A DNA stretch of 64,000 bases from Dicyema japonicum (GCA_011109175.1 RDEW01000004.1:892030-956029), one strand, 5' to 3'. Counted from the first letter of the stretch, positions 32,115 to 43,205 are shown. Notes: generated from the letters alone by a model not told the origin. Program-made: numbers and translations.

Positions 32115-34437
32115 ATAAACACCAGAGACCACTGTTACACAAACTAACTAATCACGTGATCCAGCACGCACTAGCAGGGTCCCCATCTTGGCCCGATGCT
32201 TGACCCCACACAAGCACTTATCGGTCGAGTGACTGGACTTTCCAGTCACGACGGCGCATTCCATGGTTCATTCGTATCAAGGCTTCAAGAGGCATTGTGG
32301 CTGGAACTCTCCAGAAATCGAGCGTTCCGTGATTTTGGAGGCTCTTGTCCGGCTAGCTTTGATCTTCAAGACATTCGTCCAAAAGATGAATGGGCCCCAT
32401 ATACCACATGCATAAAAGATCCATATATACAGTGCTCAAAACAGAATGGTTTTCAATCTTCCATAAGTCAGTGAGGTATTTCAGAACATTAGTTTTCATT
32501 TCGCATTTCGCAATGACGTTCTCTACATGGGCGAGAATTACATGTGCATGTCAAAAGTCACCCCAAGGATCCTTTGAGATCTTCTAAAAGGAATAGCTTC
32601 ATTGTTTGCCTTCAACCGTCCGTCTTCCCAGTCTCTTGTCTCAAGTAAATAGGGTTGTGACGGACTTTTCACTGCTGGCAGTTAGGCGATTCTTCGATAT
32701 CCATTCGTCAAGACGGTCCAGGTTTTCTTGCAATTTCGAAGAGGCAATTTGGATGTCCTGATCGCGTGACGCAATGACGATGTCGTCGGCACAAGTTAGA
32801 ACAATATCATTTTCGGAGTCTGGAGTGGGAGGTCCGCCATGAATAGGTTTAATAAAACTGGAGACAAGGAGGATCCTTGGGGAACCCCATTAGGGAGAAG
32901 CCGTGAAATAGACCTTGACTGGCCAATGCAGACGCTTCCTCTCCGAACACTAAGGAAGTTAGCTAGCCAGAGTTTGAGCTTTCCAGGATCTTTGTTTGGT
33001 AAATTTTCCAAGTAAGAATCCTCCTTGACACAGAGTCAAAAGCTTTGTGGACGTCTATGCAGCAAAGTACAGTTTTCATGAGTCCCGGCCTGTGCGAGAA
33101 ACCATATCGTATAAAGTTAGTCAATGCAGATAAATGGGTCGAAGTAGACCTCTCCTTTTTAAAACCATGTTGAAATGACAAGTCCGGGAGGAAATTTTTG
33201 ATTTTCGCAAGAACCAGCCTTTCCAGAATTTTCGACACCGAACACAATAACGCTACCAATCTGTATGAAGCTGGTCCTCCTTCACTTTACTAGGACGTAG
33301 GTGGGCAAGCTTCCATAAAGCTGGAATATCATTTTTGTTACTGGAGTGGTTAAATATCTTCGCTAATGCAGCGATTCCATAGTCTCCCAGATTTTTTTAG
33401 GAGGATCATTGGGATCTTATCCGGTCCGTTAGAATAGGTTGTTTTAATGGCTTTCAATGCATATCTCACGTCGTTTTCAGTGAAGTGTATCGTACCCGGT
33501 TCCTTTTTCGGTTTACTGAGATATTTTGGGGATACATCCGACTTCTTATGGTCTTGATGGGACATTTTCACATAGTATTTTATTAGGTTGTTTAAGTCAT
33601 TTTGGCTGTGGCCACTCCACTCTTGAGAACTTATCCTTCAGTCTGAACTTATCCTCAGTAGTCAGCCAGACTTTTTAAGTTCGTTTCTTTCCTTGGTTAA
33701 TGCCGACCTGCCATATCCCCTGGTGTAGTTAAGGTGGTGTTTAGGTACGGAGAGTGATCTCGCATCCAAGATAGTGTGGTTTACATAAGCGACTACTTTG
33801 TCCATGGAAGTAATGCCATGTAGGTACTGCAGTAGGTTGTCAGTAAGTGTACAGTAAAGTCTCCAGTCTGCGCGTTTGTAGTTGAATTGTTCTGAGTAGC
33901 CTCCTCTTAGTTGACGTTTCTTTCTTGATCTTCAAAAGAATCGCAATATGGTCACTTCATGAGTTGTAAGTAACTGACCAAGTCGATATTGCCGCCAGGC
34001 CGGGAGAACAAAGCTTGATGTCTGGAGAAGTTAGTTGGTCTGACTCCTTGAAAGAAGTTGTCGTATGTTTTGACGGGTCATTCATGACCGTGAAAATCCC
34101 TGTCTGCGAATGTAGTACATTTCCTCTTGAGTCGGACGGTTGACTTGCCAGCCATAGATGGTCTTTGGCGTTGATATTCTCCCAACGAAGGAAGCCAAAG
34201 TAGATAAATTAGCCATAGTGTACTGCTTCGGGCAAGAACCAGGTGGAGCCACATGGACGTTCACAAAGGTATTTTTTCCATTTGTTGTTCCAAGTGAGAC
34301 TGCATTGACTTCAGTAACATCGTCGTCTCCCAAGATATTCTTCACCACTGAAGTGATGTCCATATATTTGAGGTCTTTCCGATATAAAATAAGTAGGCCA
34401 CCACCCAGCTTCCTCTTCCGGTCAGTCCGTATTGACT
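32115..34437 (-). mobile_element. LINE-B copy 2: endonuclease, RT and C terminus, decayed
   Basis: 5' to 3' on the minus strand: endonuclease pieces (RSLGTTNGKNTFVNVHVAPP, FVGRISTPKTIYGWQVNRPT; 34363-34082), linker with YKRADWRLY (33885 region), then PKKEPGTIHFTENDVRYALK, LVALLCSVSKILERLVLAK, QHGFKKERSTSTHLSALTNF, CCIDVHKAFDSVSRRILTWK (RT D block), NGVPQGSSLSPVL, and near 32790 the YADD equivalent now reading LTCADDIVI. C terminus near 32150 with HRAKMGTLLVRAG. Frameshifts throughout. The most complete guide to LINE-B here. Confidence 0.85.
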
Positions 34438-34650
34438 TTGACGAGTAATGCCTTCATCAGTGGATACTCACTGCGGAACTGGATTGTCTAGAAAGGACAC
34501 TCACACAAGAAAAAAAAGAAGTGAAGATCATTCCTTGGTTCAACAATTAGTTAAAATTAACTGTTCTTTACTTAAATAAAGTGTGTCCTGCCTATGCGGA
34601 GCTATAAATACTATGGCTCTCGTGAAAAGGCTTTATTATTATTATTATGA
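34438..34650 (+). repeat. SINE-A copy, 5' truncated, with intact tail
   Basis: Starts in the body (TTTGACGAGTAATGCC), keeps GGAACTGGATTGTCTAGAAA and the tail CTATGCGGAGCTATAAATAC, GGCTCTCGTGAAAAGGCT and (TTA)n to 34649. Abuts the 5' end of LINE-B copy 2. Confidence 0.9.
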
Positions 34651-34794
34651 AATCAAAATGGAATAATTTTTTAGAAAAATACAGGTAAATTAATTTTTCA
34701 CTTTAGACGAATCATATTTTTAAGGCACTTTCACGAAAGCCATAATGTTTATAGCCCCACATGTGCAATACTCATGTTAACAATATTTATAGTT

Positions 34795-35657
34795 AGTAAA
34801 TCATATTCTGGTCTAGAACTTCACGTTAGAAAGGCTATTTTTACTGAAAATTTAAGATTTATTGACAACCAAAATTTACTTTAAGCAAGGAAAAGTTTTG
34901 TATGAATTAGGAATTAATCAGTTTGCTGACATGGTTATTTCATAAATATTTTTATAGGCACAAAGAGAAATCATCAAACCCAGCAAATTCAATTATATAA
35001 TAATTATAATTCTTGTGGTACATTGGAAAATGAATTACTTGGAGATTACACTATCCATATCATTCGTCTTTTAATTGGGTAAATCGAAATGTGTAAATGA
35101 TATAAAATACCAAGGAGCTATGTGTGAGCCATGTTTTGCATTTGCCGCAGTTAAAATTGATTAATGTATTTAGTTGGCTTCGTTGGAGTCACACTTTCCA
35201 ATCAAACACAATAAACTTATATCAATGAACGAACAAAATATGGTCGATTGTCTGATTGAAGGATCAACGGTACACCTGTAAGTGCTGTGCATAAATACAT
35301 TCGAAATAACGGAGAAATTAATTCTGACAACGGTATCCATGTATTGCCAAACTAATTTCGACGAAGATAGGCTGGTAAATGAAAAATGGAGGTCAACCAG
35401 ATATTAAAATACTTAGAAGAGGTGATGAAAAATGCTTTTGCGTGCTCTTGTACATGGTGGTCCTGTTACAGTTAATATATTAATTTTTAAGAGTTGAATT
35501 GAATGAAAAAATTTAGGAATATTCCATTTCAAAAATTGTTCACCCCAAGTTCATTACCATTCAATTTCAGTAGTTGGTTATGGAGTTTCAAAAGGAGAAA
35601 AGTATTGGCTCATAAAAATTCATGGGGTAAAATGTGGGGGATATATTGCAATTAAAT
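34795..35657 (+). pseudogene. Cathepsin-L-like cysteine protease pseudogene
   Basis: Papain-family protease remains in order: propeptide (I29) KSYSGLELHVRKAIFTENLR, then YELGINQFADM, a 24-nt micro-intron, mature domain start SFNWVNR, active-site box YQGAMCEPCFAFA (catalytic Cys kept; usual W replaced by F), MNEQNMVDC, then GPVTVN, a 24-nt intron, FKNCSPQVHYHSISVVGYG (catalytic His) and KYWLIK. The Asn/Trp box KNSWG is one base out of frame; several other stops and shifts. Introns are retained, so this is a decayed gene, not a retrocopy. The C-terminal end runs into an inverted second cathepsin piece. Confidence 0.85.
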
Positions 35658-35850
35658 TGTGGTTGCCAATAAATCTTAAATTTTCAGTAAAAATAGCCTT
35701 TCTAACATGGAGTTTTGAGCCAGAATATGATTTGTCTAAAGTTAAAAGTAATTTAACTGTATTTTTCTTGAAAATTATTCAATTTGATTTCATAATAATC
35801 AAAGGATAGATTCGTATTTGAATTGAATTTTAGATGAACGTTAGTAAAGT
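35658..35850 (-). pseudogene. Inverted cathepsin propeptide fragment
   Basis: Minus strand reads SFDYYEIKLNNFQEKY, a 22-nt intron (GTTAAATTAC...TTTAG), then NKSYSGSKLHVRKAIFTENL. The last ~79 bp are an inverted ~90%-identical copy of 34798-34876 in the plus-strand pseudogene; mismatches are nearly all transitions. Confidence 0.85.
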
Positions 35851-35854
35851 TATC

Positions 35855-35962
35855 TCGCTTGTGCCCCCTCTCCTGGATCCGTTTTGTTAATGGCTTCCAG
35901 TTCCCTCTGTACCTCGATAGGTCCCTCAGGTGCTCAAGATTATCTGCCGACGTCAACTCTTT
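35855..35962 (-). mobile_element. LINE C-terminal fragment
   Basis: SADNLEHLRDLSRYRGNWKP then LTKRIQERGHK matches the LINE-C C terminus (DDLDMLRSTACNRGGWKRL) in layout. It reads straight into cathepsin exon sequence on the same strand. 35963-36721 carries one unrecognised minus frame (RGAVLRKRLDDKLDEDLLVM ... EKKMENFLR, 36597-36480) and no other signal. Confidence 0.6.
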
Positions 35963-36721
35963 CCCAATCGAAGTTAGGTCTGATGTTCAAAATCAAAAGA
36001 AACAAAATTATGCGATAATCAAGAAAAAATGTCAGATAAACCACGATGAAATAAAATAATTAAACAATATAGTAAAAACAACGAAAATTAGGCCGATCAT
36101 TTTATTTAATTATATATTTTTCATTTAAATATTATTATATTATCCAATTATTTAAAAAAAATATATTATTAAATTTAACTGAGTTCCTCAAGTTGTACCA
36201 CCCGTTTCAATCCTCATGAAAAAGTGTACCTATACATTGTGATTCCTTATGGTTTCATTAATGTCTCCAGTAAGTTTGACTTATCTGCCCGGACACGAAG
36301 ATTGACCCGGGTTCTCTCATCCTATGCGATTTATACAGCATTAACATTAACAAAGGAAAGTAAAGAGTCTATTAATTTGAGGCTTCTCACTACAAGTCAT
36401 GCTTGGTCTCTCCTCTGCGTCCTCAGAACCCTTTTATGATTTATTCTGTGTTGCGACATTATAGTCAACTGATGGTATTTCATCTTAGGAAGTTTTCCAT
36501 CTTTTTCTCTGTCGCATCTCTGATTGACATTACTAACAAATCTTCATCTAACTTATCGTCGAGCCTCTTGCGCAGGACTGCTCCCCTCGATTTTTAAAGA
36601 ATCAAGATAAAACGCTCCTTGTCTGTAGTTAATGCCATGTTGTTAGATTAAATACTCGAAAAAATATTCGATATTCAAAAAATTAATGATTTTAATGATT
36701 GAAATTATCGAGTAATGTATC

Positions 36722-36990
36722 CGGTGAATCTTCACTGATGACGACGTCACTCGTCAAGCTCTTTTAGCACTGTAGATGGTGGAACCCTCCACCAGGAGCA
36801 GAATCGAACCCGTGACTTAAGCCACATTGCCCGACACCTAACCACTATGCCACCCGGCTTAAAAAGTAAAGAGCATTCCTTGGTTCTCCTCTACGATTAG
36901 TTATAATAACTGTTCTTTACTTAAATTAAGTGTGTGTTCTGCACGAGCGAAACCCTAGGCATTCAACGTGCTTATGGCAACGCGGAAGTC
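36722..36990. repeat. SINE-A copy with inverted 5' half
   Basis: 36722-36860 is the head and body in minus orientation (GTCACTCGTCAAGC ... AATCGAACCCGTGAC ... CACTATGCCACCCGGC); 36861-36990 is the following part in plus orientation (GCATTCCTTGGTTCTCC ... AACTGTTCTTTACTTAAATT ... GTGTGTTCTGC). This is the arrangement left by 5' inversion during target-primed reverse transcription. Confidence 0.8.
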
Positions 36991-37189
36991 TTACTTTTTT
37001 ATTGATGAATGTTTTGATGAAATTGAAGAAGATAATGATGTATATGACTTTGATTTATTCCAGACTATCTTCCTTTTTTATGAAGTCAGAATGAAAGTGA
37101 CGGTAGGAATAATTAAATATGGGGAAAAATAACATTACTTTAATAAATAATGTTCTTTTTGTTTGTTTATCGAATTATATGGAAAACCT

Positions 37190-37430
37190 ATGTTTTGGAA
37201 ACCTCAGATTTTGGGCGTTTCGTGCTTCAATTAGAGGTCGGACTGTATATATAGATTTATCTTTAGATTTTATTTGCGGGTGATATCTCTGCTGTACATA
37301 GAGCGACTCAATCAAGTCATTATCGGTGGATACAAAGTCCAAATAATCCGCAAATCTAAGTTCGGTGATTTGGTGATATTAGGGCCCATAGTAATTCTCA
37401 GTTCCGCCTCCAAATATACAGCTAACAAAA
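37190..37430 (-). mobile_element. RT fragment (FADD-type box)
   Basis: Frame reads FADYLDFVSTDNDLIESLYV, corresponding to YADDVDFISEDTEAL of LINE-C, with one catalytic Asp changed to Tyr. About 80 codons with a shift. Confidence 0.55.
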
Positions 37431-37640
37431 AAAAATAAACCCAGAAAGTTCTAAATAACTTGTAGTTGTAGAAAATCTCAAAATTTATAATAAAAATTTT
37501 TATTGTTATTATTAAAATGATGAGTTACAGTTTAACTTTGAGAGGGTATGAATAAACTAATAAATTTCTTGCATAAAAAATAGAAAATTTTATTGAAATT
37601 GGCTATCTTTTTAACATAATTCTGGTCAGAAGAAAAAATT

Positions 37641-37950
37641 GGGTGGCATAGTGGTTAGGTGTCTGGATAAAGTTGCTTAGGCTACGGGTTTGATTCTCGC
37701 CGCTGTTCACCTGGTGGAAGGTTCCACATTCCACGCATCTACGATGCTAATAGGGTTTGACGAGTGATGCCGTCATCAGTGGATACTCATTGCGGAACTG
37801 GATTGTCTAGAAAGGACCCACACACAAGAAAAAAAAGAAATGAAAATCATTCCTTGGTTCTACGATTAGTTAAAATTAACTGTTCTTTACTTGAATAAAG
37901 TGTGTGTCCTGCCTATGCGAAGCTATATATATGGCTCTCGTGAAAAGGCT
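37641..37950 (+). repeat. SINE-A, full-length reference copy
   Basis: tRNA-derived: box A region GGTGGCATAGTGGTTAGGTG (37642-37661), box B GGGTTTGATTCTCGCC (37685-37700), then CTGGTGGAAGGTTCCAC, GACGAGTGATGCCGTCATCA, GAACTGGATTGTCTAG, and the LINE-like tail CCTATGCGAAGCTATATATA, GGCTCTCGTGAAAAGGCT. ~310 bp. Confidence 0.92.
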
Positions 37951-38179
37951 AAAAAACAGAGAAATTGTCCTGAATTTGTTGAATATTACTGTAAAAATTT
38001 TATTAAAGTAAAAAATGACTATAATTTTGATGGAAATGGACTTTTAATATAAAGATGCTTGGAAGTAATCTATTAAATGAACTAGGGAGCAATTTATCAG
38101 CTATATTATGTCAATATTCAAAAAATGGCCAGTAAGACTCTGTAAAGGTTTTCCCAGACACCTCTAAACCCTACACCAT

Positions 38180-38345
38180 TTGAGGAATTAGTGAGGAAAA
38201 CCGGAGCCTTACTACCACCCAAAAAGTTAGAAACCCCCGCCCAATCCGGAAATGCGTTGGAATATTGGAGGAACACCGAGCAAGAATGAGATGGCTAGTA
38301 GAGGCGGCCGGAATCACCTGACGGTCATGTAGTTATTTAATTTGT
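38180..38345 (+). mobile_element. LINE-B 3' fragment
   Basis: Ends EEHRARMRWLVEAAGIT with TGA near 38322, the same C terminus as LINE-B copy 1 (EEHRAKMRSLLERAGIT). Confidence 0.65.
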
Positions 38346-38629
38346 GGGTTTTTTGGTTTTAATAAATATTAGTTTATAAATTGATAAAGATAACAGGGAA
38401 AACTTACTTCACATGGAAGACGCAGCTGCATGTTAAAAAATTGTACTTCAGTAACAATTTGTGGATAATTAAAAAGTATCTGGAATCTAGATTTTCTGTT
38501 AACAAGTTTTTTTTCTATTAAAATGGAAAAACAACATATTGTTTTCCTTGAAAAATATCCTTCCACGTCATTATTTAGTCAGACAAGATTTTTATTATTG
38601 ATACAATTATATTATTGAACTCTCCCGTC

Positions 38630-38790
38630 ACATCCTCCTACCTCTTTCCTTAGAGCACTTGGGTGTCTATTGACCAAAGCCTCGAGGGAGCGCAGGGAAA
38701 CCGAGTGGCTTTTCCAAAGGATATCCCTGGCAGTAGTCAGAGGTAACAGCCACTCGATCATATCCGCTGGACTTTAGAACGATTTTATTG
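38630..38790 (+). mobile_element. LINE-D 3' fragment
   Basis: Frame reads ETEWLFQRISLAVVRGNSHS IISAGL and TAG at 38775-38777. The DNA is nearly identical (about 90 bp) to 42485-42600 in reverse orientation. Confidence 0.8.
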
Positions 38791-38924
38791 TTATAAATAA
38801 ATATTTTATTTGTTATAAAAAAAAAATTATTATCTAAAGACCGAAATTTTTAACCTGAAAAAAGTTTTTAATTACATTATTCTATATTTTAATAAAGTTT
38901 AGATTAGTTTTTTTATATAAAAAA

Positions 38925-39110
38925 ATTTTTTTTCATGATAAATTTTTCATAAAGTCAAAAAAAGGTCAAAATTTTGAATTTTTAAAGTCAATAAAGTCAA
39001 TTTTATGTCGAAATTTCGTATTTATAAAGAAAATAAAAATCGCCCTAGTTATGACTGTTTGTGCTGGCTCAAAGAAAATTGTATGTCTGGGGTTAAAAAA
39101 TAAATAAATT
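38925..39110 (+). repeat. AT-rich element end followed by SINE-C tail
   Basis: 38990-39051 ends AAAATAAAAATCGCCCTA like 19749-19781. Then GTTATGACTGTTTGTGCTGG and GGGGTTAAAAAATAAATAA match the SINE-C tail of 15480-15545. Confidence 0.5.
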
Positions 39111-39164
39111 AGGAGAGAGGTTAAATTAACTTTTCTAAGATTAGGCTAATCTCCGATTGTGAAG

Positions 39165-40290
39165 ATATNACCATTTGAATTCCAAAATCTTTAATCTATA
39201 TTAATGGTTACTATATACCAATATTATATAACATTCTGGAATCAACAACTACGCCTATACAATTATATTATGAATTTTATCTACGAGATGAAGGTTAAAC
39301 CTATAATATTATTATTGCAATTACTGCCGATTAGTATATCTAATTGAATTCAAATCTCTATTATATTTTAAGGGATACTATTTAGCAATATAAATAACCA
39401 CCGGGATTCAAACTACGACGCCTATTCAATTATATTATGAATTTTATCTACGAGATGAATTTTAAACTATTAATATTATTATTGCAATTAGTGCCGATTA
39501 GTATAACCATTTGAATTCAAATCTCTATTATATTTTAAGGAATACTATTTAGCAATAAGATAACCACCGGGAATCAAACTACGAAGCCTATTCAATTATA
39601 TTATGAATTTTATCTACGAGATGAAGGTTAAACCTATAATTATTATTATTAATTACTGCCGATTAGTATAACCATTTGAATTCAAATCTCTAATATATAT
39701 TAAGGAATACTATTTAGCAATATAATATAACCACCTGAATCAAACTACGACGCCTATACAATTATATTATGAATTTTATCTAACACATGAAGGTTAGACC
39801 TATAACATTATTATTGCAATAAGTGCTGATTAGTATAACGATTTGAATTCTAATCTTTAACTAAATTAATAGTAACTATAGGCCAATATTATATAACCAC
39901 CTGGATTCAAACTACGACGCCTATCCAATTATATTATGAATTTTATCTAACACATGAAGGTTAGACCTATAACATTATTATTGCAATAAGTGCCGATTAG
40001 TACAACGATTTTAATTCAATTTTTTAATATATATTAATCGTTACTATTTACCAATATATATAACCTTCTGGGATCAACAACTACGCCTATACAATTATAT
40101 TATGGTTTTAATCTGCGAGATGAAGCTTAGACCAATAACATTATTATTGCAATAAATGTCGATTAGTATAACGATTTGAATTCAAATCTTTAATATTTAT
40201 TAAGTGTTACTATTGGGCAATGTATTTTAACCAGCTGGATTCAAACTACGACGCCTATACAATTATATTATGAATTTATCTACGATATGT
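39165..40290 (+). repeat. Satellite array, ~167-bp monomer, about seven units
   Basis: The phrase AATTATATTATG occurs at 39261, 39428, 39594, 39760, 39927, 40093 and 40261: spacings 167, 166, 166, 167, 166, 168. Each unit also has CAAACTACGACGCCTAT, TCTACGAGATGAAGGTTA and TTGCCGATTAGTATAACGATT-type blocks. AT-rich; unit length is close to one nucleosome. It abuts the left end of the MULE element. Confidence 0.92.
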
Positions 40291-40639
40291 TCTTGAAAGA
40301 AGGGGATGCTTGAAAGAAGAGGTCGAAATTTTGATTTTTATATTATCATTAAAATGTGATTTAGGAGATTATTTTCACGATATGAGTCACGTGTCCAGGT
40401 CCCCAGATAGGAGAAATTTGAAAACCTCAATTCTCCAAATAGTGTTAAACTTTAGTCAACGATGTGCACCACACGTGTGGGTATTGGTTTAAGTGATATA
40501 AAAATTATTGATTATTTTACTGATTATTGATTAATAATAAAGGTCAAATTTTAATTGAATATTTATGATTATATAATTTTTGAACAAAAAAATAATAGTG
40601 TCGAAAATGAAAATGAATAAAAATTAAATTAAGGTATCT

Positions 40640-40845
40640 GAATGGCCATGCTATTTCCCCTAACAATAGCCCACGAGATACGTTCTCGGAACCAACCAGT
40701 CTCTCGCGGATCCTTGGTCACAGTTAGAATCATCGAGCCGATCTTACGAACCAACTCATCTGCTTGGGGGCCAAGGATTCCTGACGTTTCCACCGCGAAT
40801 GGAACAAATAGATACTCCTCCGAAATTCTCTGGTACTATTTTTAG
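40640..40845 (-). mobile_element. LINE-D 3' fragment in the MULE element
   Basis: Minus frame: RISEEYLFVPFAVETSGILG, PQADELVRKIGSMILTVTKD, RETGWFRERISWAIVRGNSM: full LINE-D C-terminal pattern, hardly damaged. Confidence 0.8.
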
Positions 40846-41079
40846 AAAACAAGTTTATGACAATTATTAACAAAAACATTGTGTTAATTTCTAAAATTCT
40901 AAATTATGCCTTTTAAATAGTCAAGAATTTCGCGATTATCGAAACCATTTACAATGCGTTGAATTCTTAAAGCATTATCTCTGTATTTTTTTTTGTGTAG
41001 GACCTTCCCCACCACCAATTACTTTTCAGTTTTAATTTCATTTCTTGCTTGTTCTTTCTTCAAAACATCAATAAATTTC

Positions 41080-42421
41080 TAAATCGTAGGATGACACGCT
41101 CTAATTAAAGAATTAAAAGATTGATGCCATCCTTCGCAAGAGTTATTTGTTTTACGCCCAGCAACTCTCGCTGCTTCAAAACAATTCCACTATTCATGGG
41201 CAAAACGTGGACAACTACCTACTTACTGCGGTCAGGACGTCCTATCCAAATATCTTCTACATAATCCAGTACAGATTGAGCTTTTTCAGGGAAACTATTG
41301 TAATCGCACAAATGTTCAAAATAATGAACAACGTGTAATGTTGGGACAAATGCCAGCGTCGCAATCATGCGCAGTTTCAAAGCAAATTGTGAATCTCTTA
41401 GATATAATAATTGTAATCTTTGTGATTGGTTGCATTTAAATATGGATTGGTACAAATGAAACAAACAGCCCTTCGTAGTGTCATCAGAAAATATAATATT
41501 AGATCTATTTATAGCTGCTTTTTCGAAATCAGTGATAATTGTCATCAGTGATAACGATGGCTACAATGATTTTAATTCCGAATAAAACTTTTTCATAACT
41601 TTCTTCAGTTCTGTTACATATTAAAATGTATGTAAGTAATAATACATCATTCTTCTCTAGTCCATGAATCGTATATAATTAATTAAACAAATATGGGACT
41701 GTCTTAAAAGTACCATCCGCATACCAAAAGTTTGTAGTGGAAAGCAAATTCAGATTTTTTCTTGTTGTAAAAATTATTGTTCTGTTAAGACTGTCTTCAC
41801 TATCAAACAATAGAAAAGGTTCATTGGCATAAGTGTATCTGTATTCTGGAGGTATTCTTAACTGGTCTATGTTAAGTGGATTAGGAGGAGCATGATCTTT
41901 TGTATTTCTTGAATTTCTAATGTTTCTTTTAATTAAAGAAGCTATGGGTAGTCGGGCAGACACCTCCAGTGGCAAACCCACACACACTTCAGTTGTAATA
42001 ATATGTGGATTATCTTGTGATGCAAGAGCTCTTCTTTTTATTTCTTGAGTAATTCTCTTTGATTCGACATATGCAGCATCACCAGCATGATTGTGTTCGT
42101 TGACTTTTTTAATAATGATGTCTCCCTTGGTGTGTACTCTCGCTTTACAATTAATTTTGTAGTAGGATTCACATTTCCATAATGTGACTTCGCCATTATT
42201 ATTATTATTACCCCCAGGATCACTGGGTCAAAGAGAAAGAAATAAAAGTTCTCATCTAAGTGATCCCAGACCGACAAAGGTGAGGACGAGTCCGGCGGGG
42301 TCGAGAATCTTGAACAGCTCTTCTCATTGGACATGGCTTCGCCATTGAATTTTTCAAAACAGTAAATGTATCCATCTTCAGAAAGTTTTCTCTTACTTCC
42401 ATCACTCATTACAAATTGCAA
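41080..42421 (-). pseudogene. MULE transposase with FLYWCH zinc finger, broken
   Basis: N terminus MQFVMSDGSKRKLSEDGYIY CFEK is a FLYWCH-type finger start, interrupted by SINE-B (42198-42333) and resumed at SHYGNVNPTTKLIVKREYTP. Then the MULE core: PEYRYTYANEPFLLFDSE, WYADGTFKTVPYLF (first catalytic Asp), TIITDFEKAAINRS (second Asp), KGCLFHLYQSIFK, RMIATLAFVP, YVEDIWIGR. Stops between blocks. Confidence 0.85.
42198..42333 (-). repeat. SINE-B full copy inserted in the MULE transposase
   Basis: Runs from (TTA)n at 42198 to TTCTCATTGGAC at 42333 (reverse order). Flanked by TGACTTCGCCATT (42185-42197) and TGGCTTCGCCATT (42334-42346), a 13-bp target duplication with one change. Confidence 0.92.
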
Positions 42422-42484
42422 AGTTATGCTGTCAAAATATAAGAAATTAGCGACAGAATATCACTTTATAGTAATCAATTTATA

Positions 42485-42600
42485 ACAATAAAATCGTTCT
42501 AGAGTCCAGCGGATATGATCGAGTGGCTGTTACCTCTGACTACTGCAAGAATATCCTTTGGAAAAGCCACTCGGTTTCCCGACGCTCCTCTGGTAATCAA
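42485..42600 (-). mobile_element. LINE-D 3' terminus fragment
   Basis: Reverse complement of the 38640-38785 sequence; encodes VVRGNSHSIISAGL and the stop. Only the last ~100 bp of the element. Confidence 0.8.
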
Positions 42601-43134
42601 TTATGATAATGACGATAAAGTACAAAAGAATCAAGGGCATTATCACCACATTACAAAAGAATTCAAGGACGCTACTTTATCAGTTAAAAGAAACACACAT
42701 GCAACCATTACTCTTGTGTTTAAGATAGAGATGAATACTGTCCTCAGCACTAAAGAAAACTGGCAATTTTATGTTTCAATCGTCGTATATAGATGAATAC
42801 TGACAGAGTTATTTATTTTATTATTTGTTAGCCACAGGCGTACAATCTTTGGTAAGCCTAGCAAAAACAGTCATTGTAATTAATCCAAGGAGGGAACGCA
42901 AAAGAGAACGTCTGCTTGTGACAACTAAATTGATCCCCACAATAATACATGGCAGGCATACGTCAACTTCTGAAGAGATGTGAAAAAATAGGTCTCTCTC
43001 TTCAATTTTCATAGGTCCTACCGTCACGGTGACTCCTATCGTCGAATAATATCCAAAATCGCAATTTAACTATAATATAAAAAATCAAAATTTCGACCTC
43101 TTCTATCTAGAAACCCGCCCACGTGGTTCCTTGA

Positions 43135-43203
43135 TTTAACTGGGATGAATTTACCTCGCGATGAATTTACCAGCGATGAATTTACCGGCGATGAATTTAC
43201 CGG
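43135..43203 (+). repeat. 15-bp tandem repeat, four to five units
   Basis: GATGAATTTACC(T/A/G)GC repeated at 43143, 43159, 43174 and 43189, next to the MULE end. Confidence 0.85.
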
Positions 43204-43205
43204 TT

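Larger units (their letters stand above)
40315..43104 (-). mobile_element. MULE-type DNA transposon with terminal inverted repeats
   Basis: Ends AGAAGAGGTCGAAATTTTGA at 40315 and its reverse complement at 43104; about 72 bp of inverted similarity (~80%). Inside, on the minus strand, is the FLYWCH/MULE transposase, with two LINE-D tail fragments and one SINE-B. Flanking 9-mers ATGCTTGAA and ATCTAGAAA do not match well, so the target duplication is not established. Confidence 0.7.

Noticed and set aside
34798-35738. Non-autonomous DNA transposon with 79-bp inverted ends that captured a cathepsin
   Set aside because: The inverted arms are themselves cathepsin propeptide coding sequence with adjacent introns, so an inverted gene duplication explains them better.
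36971-37132. Acidic 53-codon plus frame (MATRKSYFFIDECFDEIEED)
   Set aside because: No homology, no intron structure, starts at the edge of a SINE; probably chance.
39165-40290. CRISPR-like array
   Set aside because: Whole ~167-bp monomers repeat; there are no unique spacers, and the genome is animal.
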